Source of the DNA: Bacteroidales bacterium
GTDB taxonomy: Bacteria; Bacteroidota; Bacteroidia; Bacteroidales; VadinHA17
DNA length: 48,331 bases
Direction of reading: 5' to 3'
Assembly: GCA_027028505.1 (NCBI GenBank)
Contig: JALVJE010000267.1
Coordinates: forward strand, 1 to 48,331
Part shown: in pieces, positions 1-8,492 of the stretch
Layout of the letters: each line of letters starts with the position of its first letter
Position numbering within the stretch: the stretch's first letter is position 1
Notes under the pieces: model-generated
Seen by the model: the letters and a program-made list of their open reading frames with translations, nothing else
Told to the model about the DNA's origin: nothing
The model's database searches: none
Program-made: the position numbers and the translations under genes

Positions 1-1068
1 CTCCTGGACACCCTTTTTGAATACAAGCCGCAGCTGGTGATCAACCACCGTACCGGTCAGAAAGAGATCTTCCTGCAGGACCTGAACAACAGGATCTACC
101 TGGTCAATGCTTCGGGGCGTATCCTCTGGAAGGTCCCGGTGCGGGAGCCCATCCTGGGGGAGGCGCAGCAGATCGATTTTTACAGGAACGGGAAACTGCA
201 GCTTCTCTTCAACACACGGCATTACCTTTATCTGATCGACCGCAACGGCAACTCTGTCGAGCGTTTCCCCGTGACACTGCGCAGTCCTGCCTCAGGACCC
301 ATGGCTTTGTTCGATTACGATCGCAACAGGAACTACCGTATCTTCATTCCCGGAGAGGACGGGCGGGTGTATGTGTATGACAAGAGAGGCAATCTGGTTC
401 CCGGATGGAAGTCGCCGAAGTGTGAGAGCGCTGTGCGGGGGCCTGTAAAACATTTTGTGCGGAACGGGAAAGACTACATTGTCTTCACCGACACCATGAA
501 CCTGTACATTCTTGACCGCAGGGGCCATGTGCGTGTTCCGGTGGCCGAGAACATTGTGAGGCCTGTGCACCAGGAGATCTGCCTGGCATCCCCGCCGGGG
601 TCGCGGGAGACCTCTTTTGTGGTCAACACCACCGGCGGCGAGGTCTGTTTCGTGGATCTGCACGGCAAGGTGAAAAGACTTCGTTTCTCAGATATACCGG
701 ATGATGCCTGGTTCCTGTATGAGGACCTGAACGGTGACGGCCGCAGGGAGTTCATCTTCCTGTATGACGATAAGTTGCAGGTGATGCGTGCCCCCGGGAA
801 AGAGTTCTTTACCCGGCAGTTCAGCGGTTCGGTAAGCCGGTATGCGCCTGTGATCTATGTTTTTTCGTCCCGCGATAAAAAGACCGGGGTGGTGGATGCA
901 ACCAACAGCAACATTTTCCTTGTCAATAATAACGGAAAGTTGTACGAAGGATTCCCCATGAAAGGGCGTACACAGTTCTCCATAGGGCGTCTGGGGGCCG
1001 CTGCCGGACATTTCAATCTCATTGTCGGCGGCGATGATAACTTTTTGTACAATTATTCCGTAAAATAA
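1..1068 (+). CDS. C-terminal part of a beta-propeller-like (PQQ/WD40-type) protein, 5' end outside window
   Basis: The reading frame is open to the first base of the window, so the true start lies upstream and only the last 355 or so residues are seen. The visible part is built of repeated short beta-rich units of the kind seen in PQQ/WD40-like propellers, for example IYLVNASGRILWKVP, LYLIDRNGNSVERFP, VYVYDKRGNLVPGWK and IFLVNNNGKLYEGFP, spaced about 45 to 70 residues apart. Each has an aromatic/aliphatic strand followed by a D/N-x-x-G-x turn. Bacteroidota carry large secreted or periplasmic proteins of this build with no assigned function. It ends 42 bases before a lipoprotein gene on the same strand, so the two may be co-transcribed. 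No catalytic motif is visible. The propeller reading is by pattern, and the family name is not certain. Confidence 0.75.
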   Translation, partial: LLDTLFEYKPQLVINHRTGQKEIFLQDLNNRIYLVNASGRILWKVPVREPILGEAQQIDFYRNGKLQLLFNTRHYLYLIDRNGNSVERFPVTLRSPASGPMALFDYDRNRNYRIFIPGEDGRVYVYDKRGNLVPGWKSPKCESAVRGPVKHFVRNGKDYIVFTDTMNLYILDRRGHVRVPVAENIVRPVHQEICLASPPGSRETSFVVNTTGGEVCFVDLHGKVKRLRFSDIPDDAWFLYEDLNGDGRREFIFLYDDKLQVMRAPGKEFFTRQFSGSVSRYAPVIYVFSSRDKKTGVVDATNSNIFLVNNNGKLYEGFPMKGRTQFSIGRLGAAAGHFNLIVGGDDNFLYNYSVK

Positions 1069-1110
1069 GCCATACTGGTCTGCTCTCTGCAGTTATAAGG
1101 TGCTTGCGAC

Positions 1111-3126
1111 ATGAAAATTTTTGATCTTTTCAGCGGCCGGCTACGTTATATTCTGGTTACAGGGTTTTATATCTCCCTGGTCCTGCAGGGATGTGTCCGG
1201 GACAAATATGATTTCAGCAAGCTCTCCACCCAGGCACATCTTTCACAGGAATGGGTGGTGCCGGTGGTCCATGGCACGATGAAGATGGAGAACATGGTGA
1301 AGCCCAATGACACCATTGTCTTTGATGACGACGGAGCGGTCAGGCTTGTTTACCGGAACGATTCCATATTCACGCAGGATGTTTCCGATCTTGTCGATCT
1401 GGAGGACCAGGACCCTGACTCCGTCACCTTCGGTCTGGGGCCTTTCAAGATCTCCGATGCGACGGTCACAGCCGATATCCCCAATGTCACGGGCAACTAT
1501 GATCTGGACACCCTTCCCAACATGCACTGGGTCTTTGTGAGAGGGGGGCGCCTGGCAGTGACCGTTCAGAACAACCTCTCCGTGCAGGTAACCTCTATGA
1601 CCCTGCGTCTGAAAAACCGGGCCGACAATTCGGTCGTAGGTCATGACCTGACCTTCACGAACATCCCTTCCGGCGGTTCTGCCACTCTGGAGATGGATCT
1701 TGCCGGGGAGCGCGTCACCCAGGAACTGGTGCTGCAGATCGTTTCCCTCTCTCCTTCTGTCGCGCTGCAGAACGATGCTTTTACCCTGACCGTTCATACG
1801 TATGATATAGAGGCCAACAGAGGAGAAGCCATCCTTCCCGAACAGTTCCTGTACGGGGATACAGGCATCTACAGGATCGAAGAAGACACGCTTCAGATCA
1901 CCCGGTTGGACCTTTCCCGCGGTTTTTTTGATATCAACGTCCGGACCAATTTCCCCGAAGAGGTGGATCTGGAGATCGTCTTCCCCGAAGCCCGGCAGAA
2001 CGGGGATACCCTGCGGTATTCGTATGTCATCCCCGGCAATACCCTGACCGACTCGCTGGTCCTCGACGGCGTTTCTTTTGATCTTTCCACCGACACGACA
2101 CAGCCATACAATGCCGTGCCTTACCGTTATCTGGTGACCATGAAGAATTCCGGCGGGTATGTGGATTTCAGCGGGATCGATGTCTTTCATCTGCGCTACC
2201 GTCTGCGTCACCTCACCCTGGACTATGCAGAAGGATATTTCGGGGAGCAGGAGTTCTCGGTTGACAGGGATACGATCGACACAGGTCTGGAAGATCTTTT
2301 CAGCCGGATCCACGGTACTTTTTCCCTCACCGACCCCAAAGTGAGGATCCTTTACAAGAACGGATTCGGCATTCCCGTTGAGATCTCGGCCGATGTGACG
2401 GGCATTGCCATGGACGGCCGTGAGCAGGCGCTCAATGCCTCGCCGATGACCATGGACCGTCCTGCTGACAGGGATGCTCCTCCTGCCGAAGGGGCGCTGG
2501 AATTTAACCGTGACAACAGCGACATTGTGGCCATGATCGATCTGCGGCCTGTAAAGATCGTCTACGGAGGCAGTGCCCGGGTCAACCCCGGAGGTTTTAC
2601 GGCCTGGGATAACTTTGTGTCGGCGCAGAGCAGTCTTGTAGCCGGTCTGGAGGTGGAGGTGCCTCTGGAGTTCCGCATGCAGGACCTGCAACTGGAGGAC
2701 ACCCTCGACAATCCTTTCCATACGGATGACCGGGACACCTCAGAGTATTTCCTGCAGGACCTCGATCATCTGGATCTTTATCTGGGCGCGGATAACGGAT
2801 TTCCCATTGCTCTCTCGGTGAAGATGTACCTGTATGACACGCTCACCCATGTGGTCTCTGACTCGATCCTGTTCGGCAGGATCCTCGATGCTGCTCCGGT
2901 GGATGGCGGGGGCCGTGTGACGGAAAGCATCAGCACCAAACAGACGGTGAGGATCGAAGGGGCTCAGCTGGATCACCTGGAGGAGGCCAATGCGCTGATC
3001 CTGGCCGTGACCTTCAACACCTCGGACGAGGGTGCGAAAAGCGTAAAGATCTATACCGACTATACCCTGGCCTTCCGGCTGGCCGTAGCTACCCGCGTGG
3101 ACCAGGATTTTGATATGAGCGAATGA
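1111..3126 (+). CDS. Large hypothetical outer-surface lipoprotein
   Basis: A protein of 671 residues that starts with a short basic/hydrophobic leader and a lipobox ending at Cys28 (LVLQGC). This predicts export through Sec and lipidation. The rest is acidic and beta-rich with many D/T/S turns and no recognisable enzyme motif. Its stop codon overlaps an ATG of the next frame, and the following DUF5723 gene begins 35 bases after the stop. A lipoprotein followed directly by a DUF5723 beta-barrel-like protein suggests a cell-surface pair, although neither partner has a known function. Lipidation is a clear inference from sequence; the role is unknown. Confidence 0.8.
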   Translation: MKIFDLFSGRLRYILVTGFYISLVLQGCVRDKYDFSKLSTQAHLSQEWVVPVVHGTMKMENMVKPNDTIVFDDDGAVRLVYRNDSIFTQDVSDLVDLEDQDPDSVTFGLGPFKISDATVTADIPNVTGNYDLDTLPNMHWVFVRGGRLAVTVQNNLSVQVTSMTLRLKNRADNSVVGHDLTFTNIPSGGSATLEMDLAGERVTQELVLQIVSLSPSVALQNDAFTLTVHTYDIEANRGEAILPEQFLYGDTGIYRIEEDTLQITRLDLSRGFFDINVRTNFPEEVDLEIVFPEARQNGDTLRYSYVIPGNTLTDSLVLDGVSFDLSTDTTQPYNAVPYRYLVTMKNSGGYVDFSGIDVFHLRYRLRHLTLDYAEGYFGEQEFSVDRDTIDTGLEDLFSRIHGTFSLTDPKVRILYKNGFGIPVEISADVTGIAMDGREQALNASPMTMDRPADRDAPPAEGALEFNRDNSDIVAMIDLRPVKIVYGGSARVNPGGFTAWDNFVSAQSSLVAGLEVEVPLEFRMQDLQLEDTLDNPFHTDDRDTSEYFLQDLDHLDLYLGADNGFPIALSVKMYLYDTLTHVVSDSILFGRILDAAPVDGGGRVTESISTKQTVRIEGAQLDHLEEANALILAVTFNTSDEGAKSVKIYTDYTLAFRLAVATRVDQDFDMSE

Positions 3127-3161
3127 TGAGGGAGGGAGAGGAAGATAATATACGATCCGTT

Positions 3162-4610
3162 ATGAAAAAATTTTTGGGAGTCGTTTTGTTCGCGGGGCTG
3201 CTGTCAGGGGCTCCGACCGTCAGTGTCCGGGCCCAGGAGGCGAACATCCTCTATTTTATGCAACTGCCGCAGGCCAACCTTTTGAATCCCGCCAGCCAGC
3301 AGTACTGCAACTTTTATATCAATATCCCTGTGGTGGGAGCCACCAACGCTACGGCAACGAGCAGCAGCATCTCGTTCAGTGACCTGGTCTTCCCGGGCAG
3401 CGGCGAGTATTCCGACTCGCTCATCACGATCCTGCATCCATCCTATAACATTGATGATTTCCTGGACAAGCTCAACAGAAAAAACTACATCGTTTCTTCA
3501 GCGACAACCAATGTACTTTCTTTCGGTTTCAGGGCCCGTAACCTCTATTTCCATATCGGAGTTATGGAACATGCTTCTGTGTATCTGGGATATCCCAAAG
3601 ACATGATGACCCTGATGTTCAAGGGCAATGCGGGCTTTGCCGGCCGGGAAGCGGACTTTTCTTCCATGGCCATGGAAGCCACTGTCTACGGCAGTTACGG
3701 CCTGGGGGTATCGGCGCGTGTGACCGATGCCCTGTCGCTGGGGGTGAGGGCCCGTTTCCTCTCCGGCGTGGCCAACGGTACACTGGAGAACCACGGCACA
3801 CGTCTGGCCATCGATGGCGGGGATTACACCCATACCCTGGATGCCGACCTGGCTGTCAACCTGTCCGCACCGGTGGAGGTGGTGACCGATAGTACGGGGG
3901 ATGTTACAGATATCGTCTTCAAGGATGATTATAACTCGCGGGAAAATATCTTTCATTATCTGGTCAACCCGGACAATCCCGGATTTGCCTTTGATGTGGG
4001 AGCCCGTTACCGTTTCAACGACCGTTTCATGGTTGCTGCCAGTGTGCTGGACCTGGGGATGATCCGCTGGAAAAGGGATGTGAGCAACCTGATCTCCCGG
4101 GGAGAGTTCGTTTTCAGCGGTCTGGATGCCAGTCCTGTCTTTGATGTATATGACACCACCACCCTGGAGGATGTGGCCGACAATCTCCTGGACTCGCTGG
4201 AGGCAGTGTTCAAGCCGCAGGTAGCTCACGATGCCTATACCACCACCCTGGCCCCCAAACTTTATGTAGGAGGCACTTTCAACCTGACGCCTTCCCTCAG
4301 CCTGGGTCTCCTTTCGCGGTCGGAGTTCCGGGTGAAGAATGTCCTCCAGTCATTCACTTTCACAGCCAATGCTGCCGTAAAACGGTGGCTGAACTTCTCT
4401 CTGTCCTACACCTATTCGAACCACACTTTCAACAACGTGGGAGTGGGGCTGAGTCTGCGGGGCGGACCCATCCAGTTCTATGTGATGAGCGACTATGCCC
4501 TGGGGCTCCTATATCCCGACACCTCCCGCTCCGTAGGAGCCTGGTTTGGCCTCAACCTGATCTTCGGTTGCCGGGAGCGGGTGATGGATGATCTGCCCCT
4601 GATCCGGTAA
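3162..4610 (+). CDS. DUF5723 family protein (predicted outer-membrane beta protein)
   Basis: About 482 residues. I chose the ATG at 3162 because it gives a clean Sec signal peptide (MKKFLGVVLFAGLLSG, with likely cleavage after VRAQ). An in-frame ATG at 3123, overlapping the previous stop, would put 13 charged residues in front of it. The mature protein starts with the typical DUF5723 opening, LYFMQLPQANLLNPAS, and continues with alternating amphipathic strands, many Gly/aromatic pairs and a strand-like C-terminal end. This fits a PorV/OmpP1-like outer-membrane barrel. It follows the lipoprotein gene and is probably translated from the same message. The family has no assigned biochemical function; localisation is inferred. 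Confidence 0.78.
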   Translation: MKKFLGVVLFAGLLSGAPTVSVRAQEANILYFMQLPQANLLNPASQQYCNFYINIPVVGATNATATSSSISFSDLVFPGSGEYSDSLITILHPSYNIDDFLDKLNRKNYIVSSATTNVLSFGFRARNLYFHIGVMEHASVYLGYPKDMMTLMFKGNAGFAGREADFSSMAMEATVYGSYGLGVSARVTDALSLGVRARFLSGVANGTLENHGTRLAIDGGDYTHTLDADLAVNLSAPVEVVTDSTGDVTDIVFKDDYNSRENIFHYLVNPDNPGFAFDVGARYRFNDRFMVAASVLDLGMIRWKRDVSNLISRGEFVFSGLDASPVFDVYDTTTLEDVADNLLDSLEAVFKPQVAHDAYTTTLAPKLYVGGTFNLTPSLSLGLLSRSEFRVKNVLQSFTFTANAAVKRWLNFSLSYTYSNHTFNNVGVGLSLRGGPIQFYVMSDYALGLLYPDTSRSVGAWFGLNLIFGCRERVMDDLPLIR

Positions 4611-4649
4611 ATCTGTTGCCGGCTTTTCGGGGAATAGGTAAAAAATCTC

Positions 4650-4657
4650 TATTTTAG
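4650..4657 (+). promoter_or_regulatory. Possible -7 box for the YfhO gene
   Basis: TATTTTAG matches the Bacteroidota -7 consensus TAnnTTTG at all but one position and lies 33 bases before the ATG at 4691. No convincing -33 TTTG is seen. Weak call. Confidence 0.3.
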
Positions 4658-4690
4658 CAGGGATAAAAATCTTACGGAAAAAACCGAGTG

Positions 4691-7123
4691 ATGATGAAAC
4701 GATCCTCCCTGCAATCCCTTTATCCCCACCTGCTGGCTGTGCTGATCTTCCTGGTGCTTACGATGGCCTATTTCAGTCCCATGCTGCAGGGGAAGATGCT
4801 AAACCAGCATGATATCTCCCAGTACCTGGGCATGTCGAAAGAGATCCGTGATTTCCGCGAGGCTACCGGCCAGGAGCCTTTGTGGACCAACAGCACGTTC
4901 GGCGGGATGCCTGCCTATCTGATCAGCGTGGTGTACAAAGGCAACCTCTTCCGGTATGTGGACACCATCGTTGGGATGAAGCTTCCTGCGCCGGCCCGCT
5001 ATTTTTTCCTTTATATGCTGGGTTTTTATTTTTTGCTGGTGGCTGCCTATAAAACGAAACCCTGGCTGGCCATCGTGGGAGCCATAGCTTTCGGCTTTTC
5101 TTCTTATTTCCTCATCATCCTGGCTGCAGGTCATAATACAAAAGCCCATGCCATCGGATATATGGCCCCTCTGCTGGCAGGGGTGATCATCGCCTTTCGC
5201 ACCAGACCTTTTACCGGGGCGGTGGTGACCTCCTTTTTTCTGGCGCTGCAGCTCAATGCCAATCATCCGCAGATCACGTATTACACATTCATGATCCTGC
5301 TGGTCTATGGCATCACGATGCTGGTGATCTATTTCCGCGATCATCTCTTGCCTCGCTTTGTCCGGACGGTGATGATGTTGCTGGTGGCAGCCGTCCTGGC
5401 CACCGGCACCGGCATCGCCAGCCTGTGGCTCATCAGTGAATACGGAAAGGTATCTATCCGGGGAAAGTCGGAGCTCACCTTTAACCAGCAGAACAAAACC
5501 TCGGGTCTGGACAAGGACTATATCCTCGATGATTATTCCTATGGCATCGGCGAGACGATGAACCTGCTCATCCCCAATTTTATGGGGGGCTCTTCTTCGG
5601 GTTTCGGGATCAACTCAGGTACCTATAAGATGTTGCGGGAGGCCAATGTCCCCAATGCCCGGGAGATAGCGACGAATTATCCGCTGGCGTACTGGGGTCC
5701 CCAGCGTTTCACTTCGGGGCCCGTTTATGTGGGAGCTGTGATCATCTTCCTCTTTTTCCTGGGTCTTTTCCTGGTGAAAGGGCCTGAGAAATGGTGGATC
5801 GTCGCGGTGACCGTGCTGGCGATCCTGCTGGCCTGGGGCAAGCATTTCCGGTTCTTCTCCGATCTCTTCATCAATTATTTTCCCGGTTACAATAAGTTCA
5901 GGACCGTGTCGATGACCCTGGTGATGGCCGAGCTGACCATACCCCTGTTGGGGGTGCTGGCGGTAAAAAGGATCATGGATGGTGAGGTGACCCGCGAAGA
6001 GATCATGGCTGCCCTGAAGAAGAGCTTCCTGATCCTGGGAGGCCTTACCCTGCTCTTTGCCCTGGTGCCGGGCCTGTTCCTCAAGTTTTCAGCGCCTATC
6101 GATGAACAGCTGCGCTCGGCAGGATGGCCCGACAGGTTCATCAGCGCCATACGTGACGACCGCAGGCACCTGCTGACGGCCGATGCCTGGCGGTCGTTCA
6201 TCTTCATCTCCCTGACAGCCCTGCTGATCGCAGGATATATTTATAAAAAGGTGAAGGTCTCCTGGTTCTATGCTTTGCTGGGCCTTCTGATCCTGATCGA
6301 CATGTGGGGGATCGATAAGCGCTATCTGAACAATGACGATTTTCTCCCGAAAAGAGAGGTGAAAGCTCCGTTCAAACCTACGGCCGCCGATCTGCAGATC
6401 CTCAAGGACAAGTCGCTGGACTACCGGGTCATGAACCTGACGGTAAGCACCTTCAACGATGCCAGCACCTCTTATTTCCATAAGTCCATCGGCGGGTACC
6501 ACGGCGCCAAGATCCGGCGGTACCAGGACCTGATCACTTACCAGATCAGCAAGAACAACATGGGCGTATTGAACATGCTCAACACAAAATATTTTATCGT
6601 AGCTGAGAAAGGACAGCCGACAGCCCGTCTCAATTCCGGTGCGTTGGGGAACGCCTGGTTCGTACAGAAATGCCGGCTTGTGGACAATGCCGATCAGGAG
6701 ATCCTGGCACTGAATAATTTGGACCCTGCCCGCGAGGCCGTGGTCAACAGGAACCAGTTCGGCGAATTTGTCAAAGACACGGTTTATCCCTATGACAGCA
6801 CGGCAGCGATACGGATGCTCTCCTATGCTCCGAACCATCTGGTGTATGAATATGAGACCGCCCATTCTGCCTTTGCCGTATTCTCAGAGATCTACTACCA
6901 GCCGGGATGGCAGGCTACGATCGACGGGAAGCCGGCCGGGCATTTCCGGGCCGACTACGTCCTGCGGGCCATGATCCTGCCTGCGGGCAAACATAAGGTG
7001 GAGTTCGTGTTCCGGCCGAAAGGATATTATGTGGGGGACAAGATCGACCTTGCCAGCTCGGTGGTGTTGTTGCTGCTGGTGCTGGGAGGGATATATTGGG
7101 AAGTGAGAAGTAAAAAGGAATAA
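4691..7123 (+). CDS. YfhO family multi-pass membrane protein
   Basis: About 810 residues with roughly a dozen hydrophobic segments in the first 570 residues and a soluble C-terminal domain followed by one last membrane helix. The opening (first helix, then MLNQHDISQYLG and the WTNSTFGGMPAY loop) is characteristic of the YfhO family, GT-C-like membrane proteins implicated in glycosylation of lipoteichoic acid in Firmicutes. The Bacteroidota members are uncharacterised. ATG codons at 4691 and 4694 both fit; a GTG at 4688 is less likely. The last six codons and the stop lie in a run of 7-nt repeat units (7101-7142), so the C-terminal VRSKKE tail seems to come from spacer repeat rather than conserved gene. 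Function as a glycosyltransferase is family-level inference only. Confidence 0.85.
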   Translation: MMKRSSLQSLYPHLLAVLIFLVLTMAYFSPMLQGKMLNQHDISQYLGMSKEIRDFREATGQEPLWTNSTFGGMPAYLISVVYKGNLFRYVDTIVGMKLPAPARYFFLYMLGFYFLLVAAYKTKPWLAIVGAIAFGFSSYFLIILAAGHNTKAHAIGYMAPLLAGVIIAFRTRPFTGAVVTSFFLALQLNANHPQITYYTFMILLVYGITMLVIYFRDHLLPRFVRTVMMLLVAAVLATGTGIASLWLISEYGKVSIRGKSELTFNQQNKTSGLDKDYILDDYSYGIGETMNLLIPNFMGGSSSGFGINSGTYKMLREANVPNAREIATNYPLAYWGPQRFTSGPVYVGAVIIFLFFLGLFLVKGPEKWWIVAVTVLAILLAWGKHFRFFSDLFINYFPGYNKFRTVSMTLVMAELTIPLLGVLAVKRIMDGEVTREEIMAALKKSFLILGGLTLLFALVPGLFLKFSAPIDEQLRSAGWPDRFISAIRDDRRHLLTADAWRSFIFISLTALLIAGYIYKKVKVSWFYALLGLLILIDMWGIDKRYLNNDDFLPKREVKAPFKPTAADLQILKDKSLDYRVMNLTVSTFNDASTSYFHKSIGGYHGAKIRRYQDLITYQISKNNMGVLNMLNTKYFIVAEKGQPTARLNSGALGNAWFVQKCRLVDNADQEILALNNLDPAREAVVNRNQFGEFVKDTVYPYDSTAAIRMLSYAPNHLVYEYETAHSAFAVFSEIYYQPGWQATIDGKPAGHFRADYVLRAMILPAGKHKVEFVFRPKGYYVGDKIDLASSVVLLLLVLGGIYWEVRSKKE

Positions 7124-7470
7124 GTAAAAAGGTAAAAGGAATCCGACTTCGTCACGCCCTTCGGTACGCCTGCGGCTACTCAGGAACCGGAGGTGAGTAG
7201 GGAATAAGGAGTAGGGAGTAGGGAGTGATGAAGCGATGAAGCGATGATGAGATGATGAGATGGGTGCTGGGTACAGGGTGCTAGGTGCTGCCCGCCTGGA
7301 CGAACGTCCGTTCGGACGGGGGTGCTGGGTGACTACGGGCACTCCAAGTACTCCCAACTCCAACCTCTAGGCACTCCACACTCCAAACTTCCTTAAGGTG
7401 CTGGGTGCTGGGTGGAAATGCGTGAATGCGTGAATGCGTGAATGTTTGAATGCTTGAATGATTGAAAGAT
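7101..7470. repeat. Spacer tract A: heptamer and octamer repeats with one palindrome
   Basis: This fills most of the 428-base gap between the convergent yfhO and mobA genes. Successive blocks are: AAGTAAA/AAGGAAT heptads (7101-7142, starting inside yfhO); a GC-rich segment with a CTACTCA/TGAGTAG hairpin (7176-7200); GGAGTAG heptads (to about 7227); ATGAAGCG and ATGATGAG octamers (7228-7259); GGGTGCT heptads; the palindrome at 7290-7321, flanked on both sides by GGTGCTG; CTCCAAC-like heptads; GGTGCTG again; and TGAATGCG-like octamers to about 7470. No coding potential is evident. Periodicity of 7 or 8 is seen directly; function is unknown. Confidence 0.85.
7290..7321 (-). repeat. GC-rich nested palindrome, copy 1
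   Basis: A 32-base element that reads on the minus strand like the copy at 46927-46958, with small differences in one outer arm. The core CGAACG-TC-CGTTCG forms an inner hairpin, and CCCG-type and GGGG-type arms flank it. It sits in a GGTGCTG heptad run with the same word on both sides. Confidence 0.75.
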
Positions 7471-7512
7471 CAGAGATCAGCATTTATCATTTGGGGTTCG
7501 ATATTCTTTGTC

Positions 7513-7527
7513 TCCCGGTGACCGGGA
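7513..7527 (-). terminator. Short hairpin downstream of mobA
   Basis: TCCCGGT-G-ACCGGGA is a perfect inverted repeat 24 to 38 bases past the mobA stop codon on the minus strand. There is no T run on either side, so it is at best a weak or factor-dependent terminator. Confidence 0.3.
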
Positions 7528-7551
7528 CTTATGCTATTGCTTCAGCATCAT

Positions 7552-8151
7552 TCATCGATCACCGATCATCATTTTCAATTCCTCCGGTTTGTTGAGGTTG
7601 GTGAACAAACGGGCATTGTAAAAAGGGAGGGTCTCATCCAGTTTCAGAAAGAAGGCATCGGCTTCCTGCAACACACGGATGAGTTTGAATTTTTTTTCTT
7701 CCAGGTTTTTTTTCAGGAAAGGGAGGATCTCCCGGGAGTAATAGCCACAGAGGGGTTCAACCGTGCCGTCCGGATGGACCGGAATGACCGCTTTCTGATC
7801 GCGTACACAGCAGAGCAGGTATTCAAAAAATTCTTTCGTGACAAAAGGCATGTCGCAGGGCAGGACGAGGTTGCCGCGGGTGGAGGACTTTTCCAGTGCG
7901 GCACACAATCCGGCCAGCGGGCCGGCACCGGAGACATGGTCCGGCACAACAGGATACCCGAAAACGTCATAACCGGGATCATTGGCAGAGATCAGCAGAT
8001 CGTCACAGAGCGGTTCCAGCACCTCCAGAGAGTAGCGTATCAGAGGCTTTCCCCGGAAGGGGACCTTCCCTTTTTCCCGGCCCATCCTGGAACTTTTTCC
8101 TCCGGCCAGGATGATACCGGTCAGCGGTTTGCGGGTGATCCCATTGCTCAT
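7552..8151 (-). CDS. mobA: Molybdenum cofactor guanylyltransferase MobA
   Basis: About 199 residues, the usual size for MobA. It transfers GMP from GTP to molybdopterin in the cytoplasm to give the MGD cofactor needed by enzymes of the DMSO reductase family. The nucleotide-binding signature LAGGKSSRMGREKG is near the N-terminus, followed by GKPLI, the DMPFV metal-binding segment and the typical VEPLCGYY segment. I chose the ATG at 8151 because it places the signature about 12 residues in. In-frame ATGs at 8172 and 8208 would add a hydrophobic, poorly conserved leader. It is divergent from the molybdopterin oxidoreductase cluster starting at 8493, which is its likely client. The last codons (MMIGDR and stop) resemble the 7-nt spacer words. 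Confidence 0.93.
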   Translation of the reverse strand: MSNGITRKPLTGIILAGGKSSRMGREKGKVPFRGKPLIRYSLEVLEPLCDDLLISANDPGYDVFGYPVVPDHVSGAGPLAGLCAALEKSSTRGNLVLPCDMPFVTKEFFEYLLCCVRDQKAVIPVHPDGTVEPLCGYYSREILPFLKKNLEEKKFKLIRVLQEADAFFLKLDETLPFYNARLFTNLNKPEELKMMIGDR

Positions 8152-8492
8152 GTTGAACGATTTGGCGACAAACATAAAGAAAATCTTCCGTATAAAAAGG
8201 TTTTTCACGATCCTGTTTGCTTTGTATACCGGGAGAAGAGTTGAAACAGGGCCTGCAATACCCGCGGCAGAGAAAGAATTATGTATATGTTTTACAACAT
8301 ATATAGAAATTTATATACATTCTAAATAGCTGTATCCTTAAGATTTACAGGAGTATGCACTATCTCTTTGCAGGTCGGCATTTCGCTGTCTGAATTTTGT
8401 ACTTTCAGTTGTTATGTTGTTCACATCAAATCAATAAATTTGTGTTCAGGCTATGTTCAATAAATCAGGATAGGTATAAACAGTCAGTAATC
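8152..8492. other. Divergent regulatory region between mobA and the sulfur cluster
   Basis: A 341-base AT-rich gap without a credible gene. It must hold the promoters of both mobA and the oxidoreductase operon. The clearest structure is the inverted repeat TATATGTT-TTAC-AACATATA (8284-8303), followed by a partial third copy of the same half-site (TATATACAT, 8311-8319). I found no good TAnnTTTG box for the operon and no clear FNR or CRP palindrome. Short TTTG motifs occur near 8395 and 8440, but without a partner at the usual spacing. Confidence 0.5.
8284..8303. promoter_or_regulatory. Inverted repeat, possible operator
   Basis: Two 8-base arms (TATATGTT and AACATATA) with a 4-base loop lie between mobA and the PsrA/PhsA-type gene, about 190 bases before the latter's ATG. 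It is AT-rich, so chance is possible. A redox or sulfur regulator site is only a guess from context. Confidence 0.25.

Noticed and set aside
1243..2721. Open frame of 492 codons on the minus strand, opposite the large lipoprotein
   Set aside because: It is an antisense reading of a gene with clear lipobox and codon pattern. The translated protein is rich in His/Arg/Gly with no domain, as expected of a shadow frame.
7531..8244. Plus-strand frame of 237 codons opposite mobA
   Set aside because: The minus strand carries a complete MobA with all motifs. The plus frame has no recognisable domain and starts in the spacer tract.
8397..8492. N-terminal extension of the molybdopterin oxidoreductase
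   Set aside because: It would place 32 residues in front of the twin-arginine motif and spoil the Tat signal. The sequence is also AT-rich and spacer-like.
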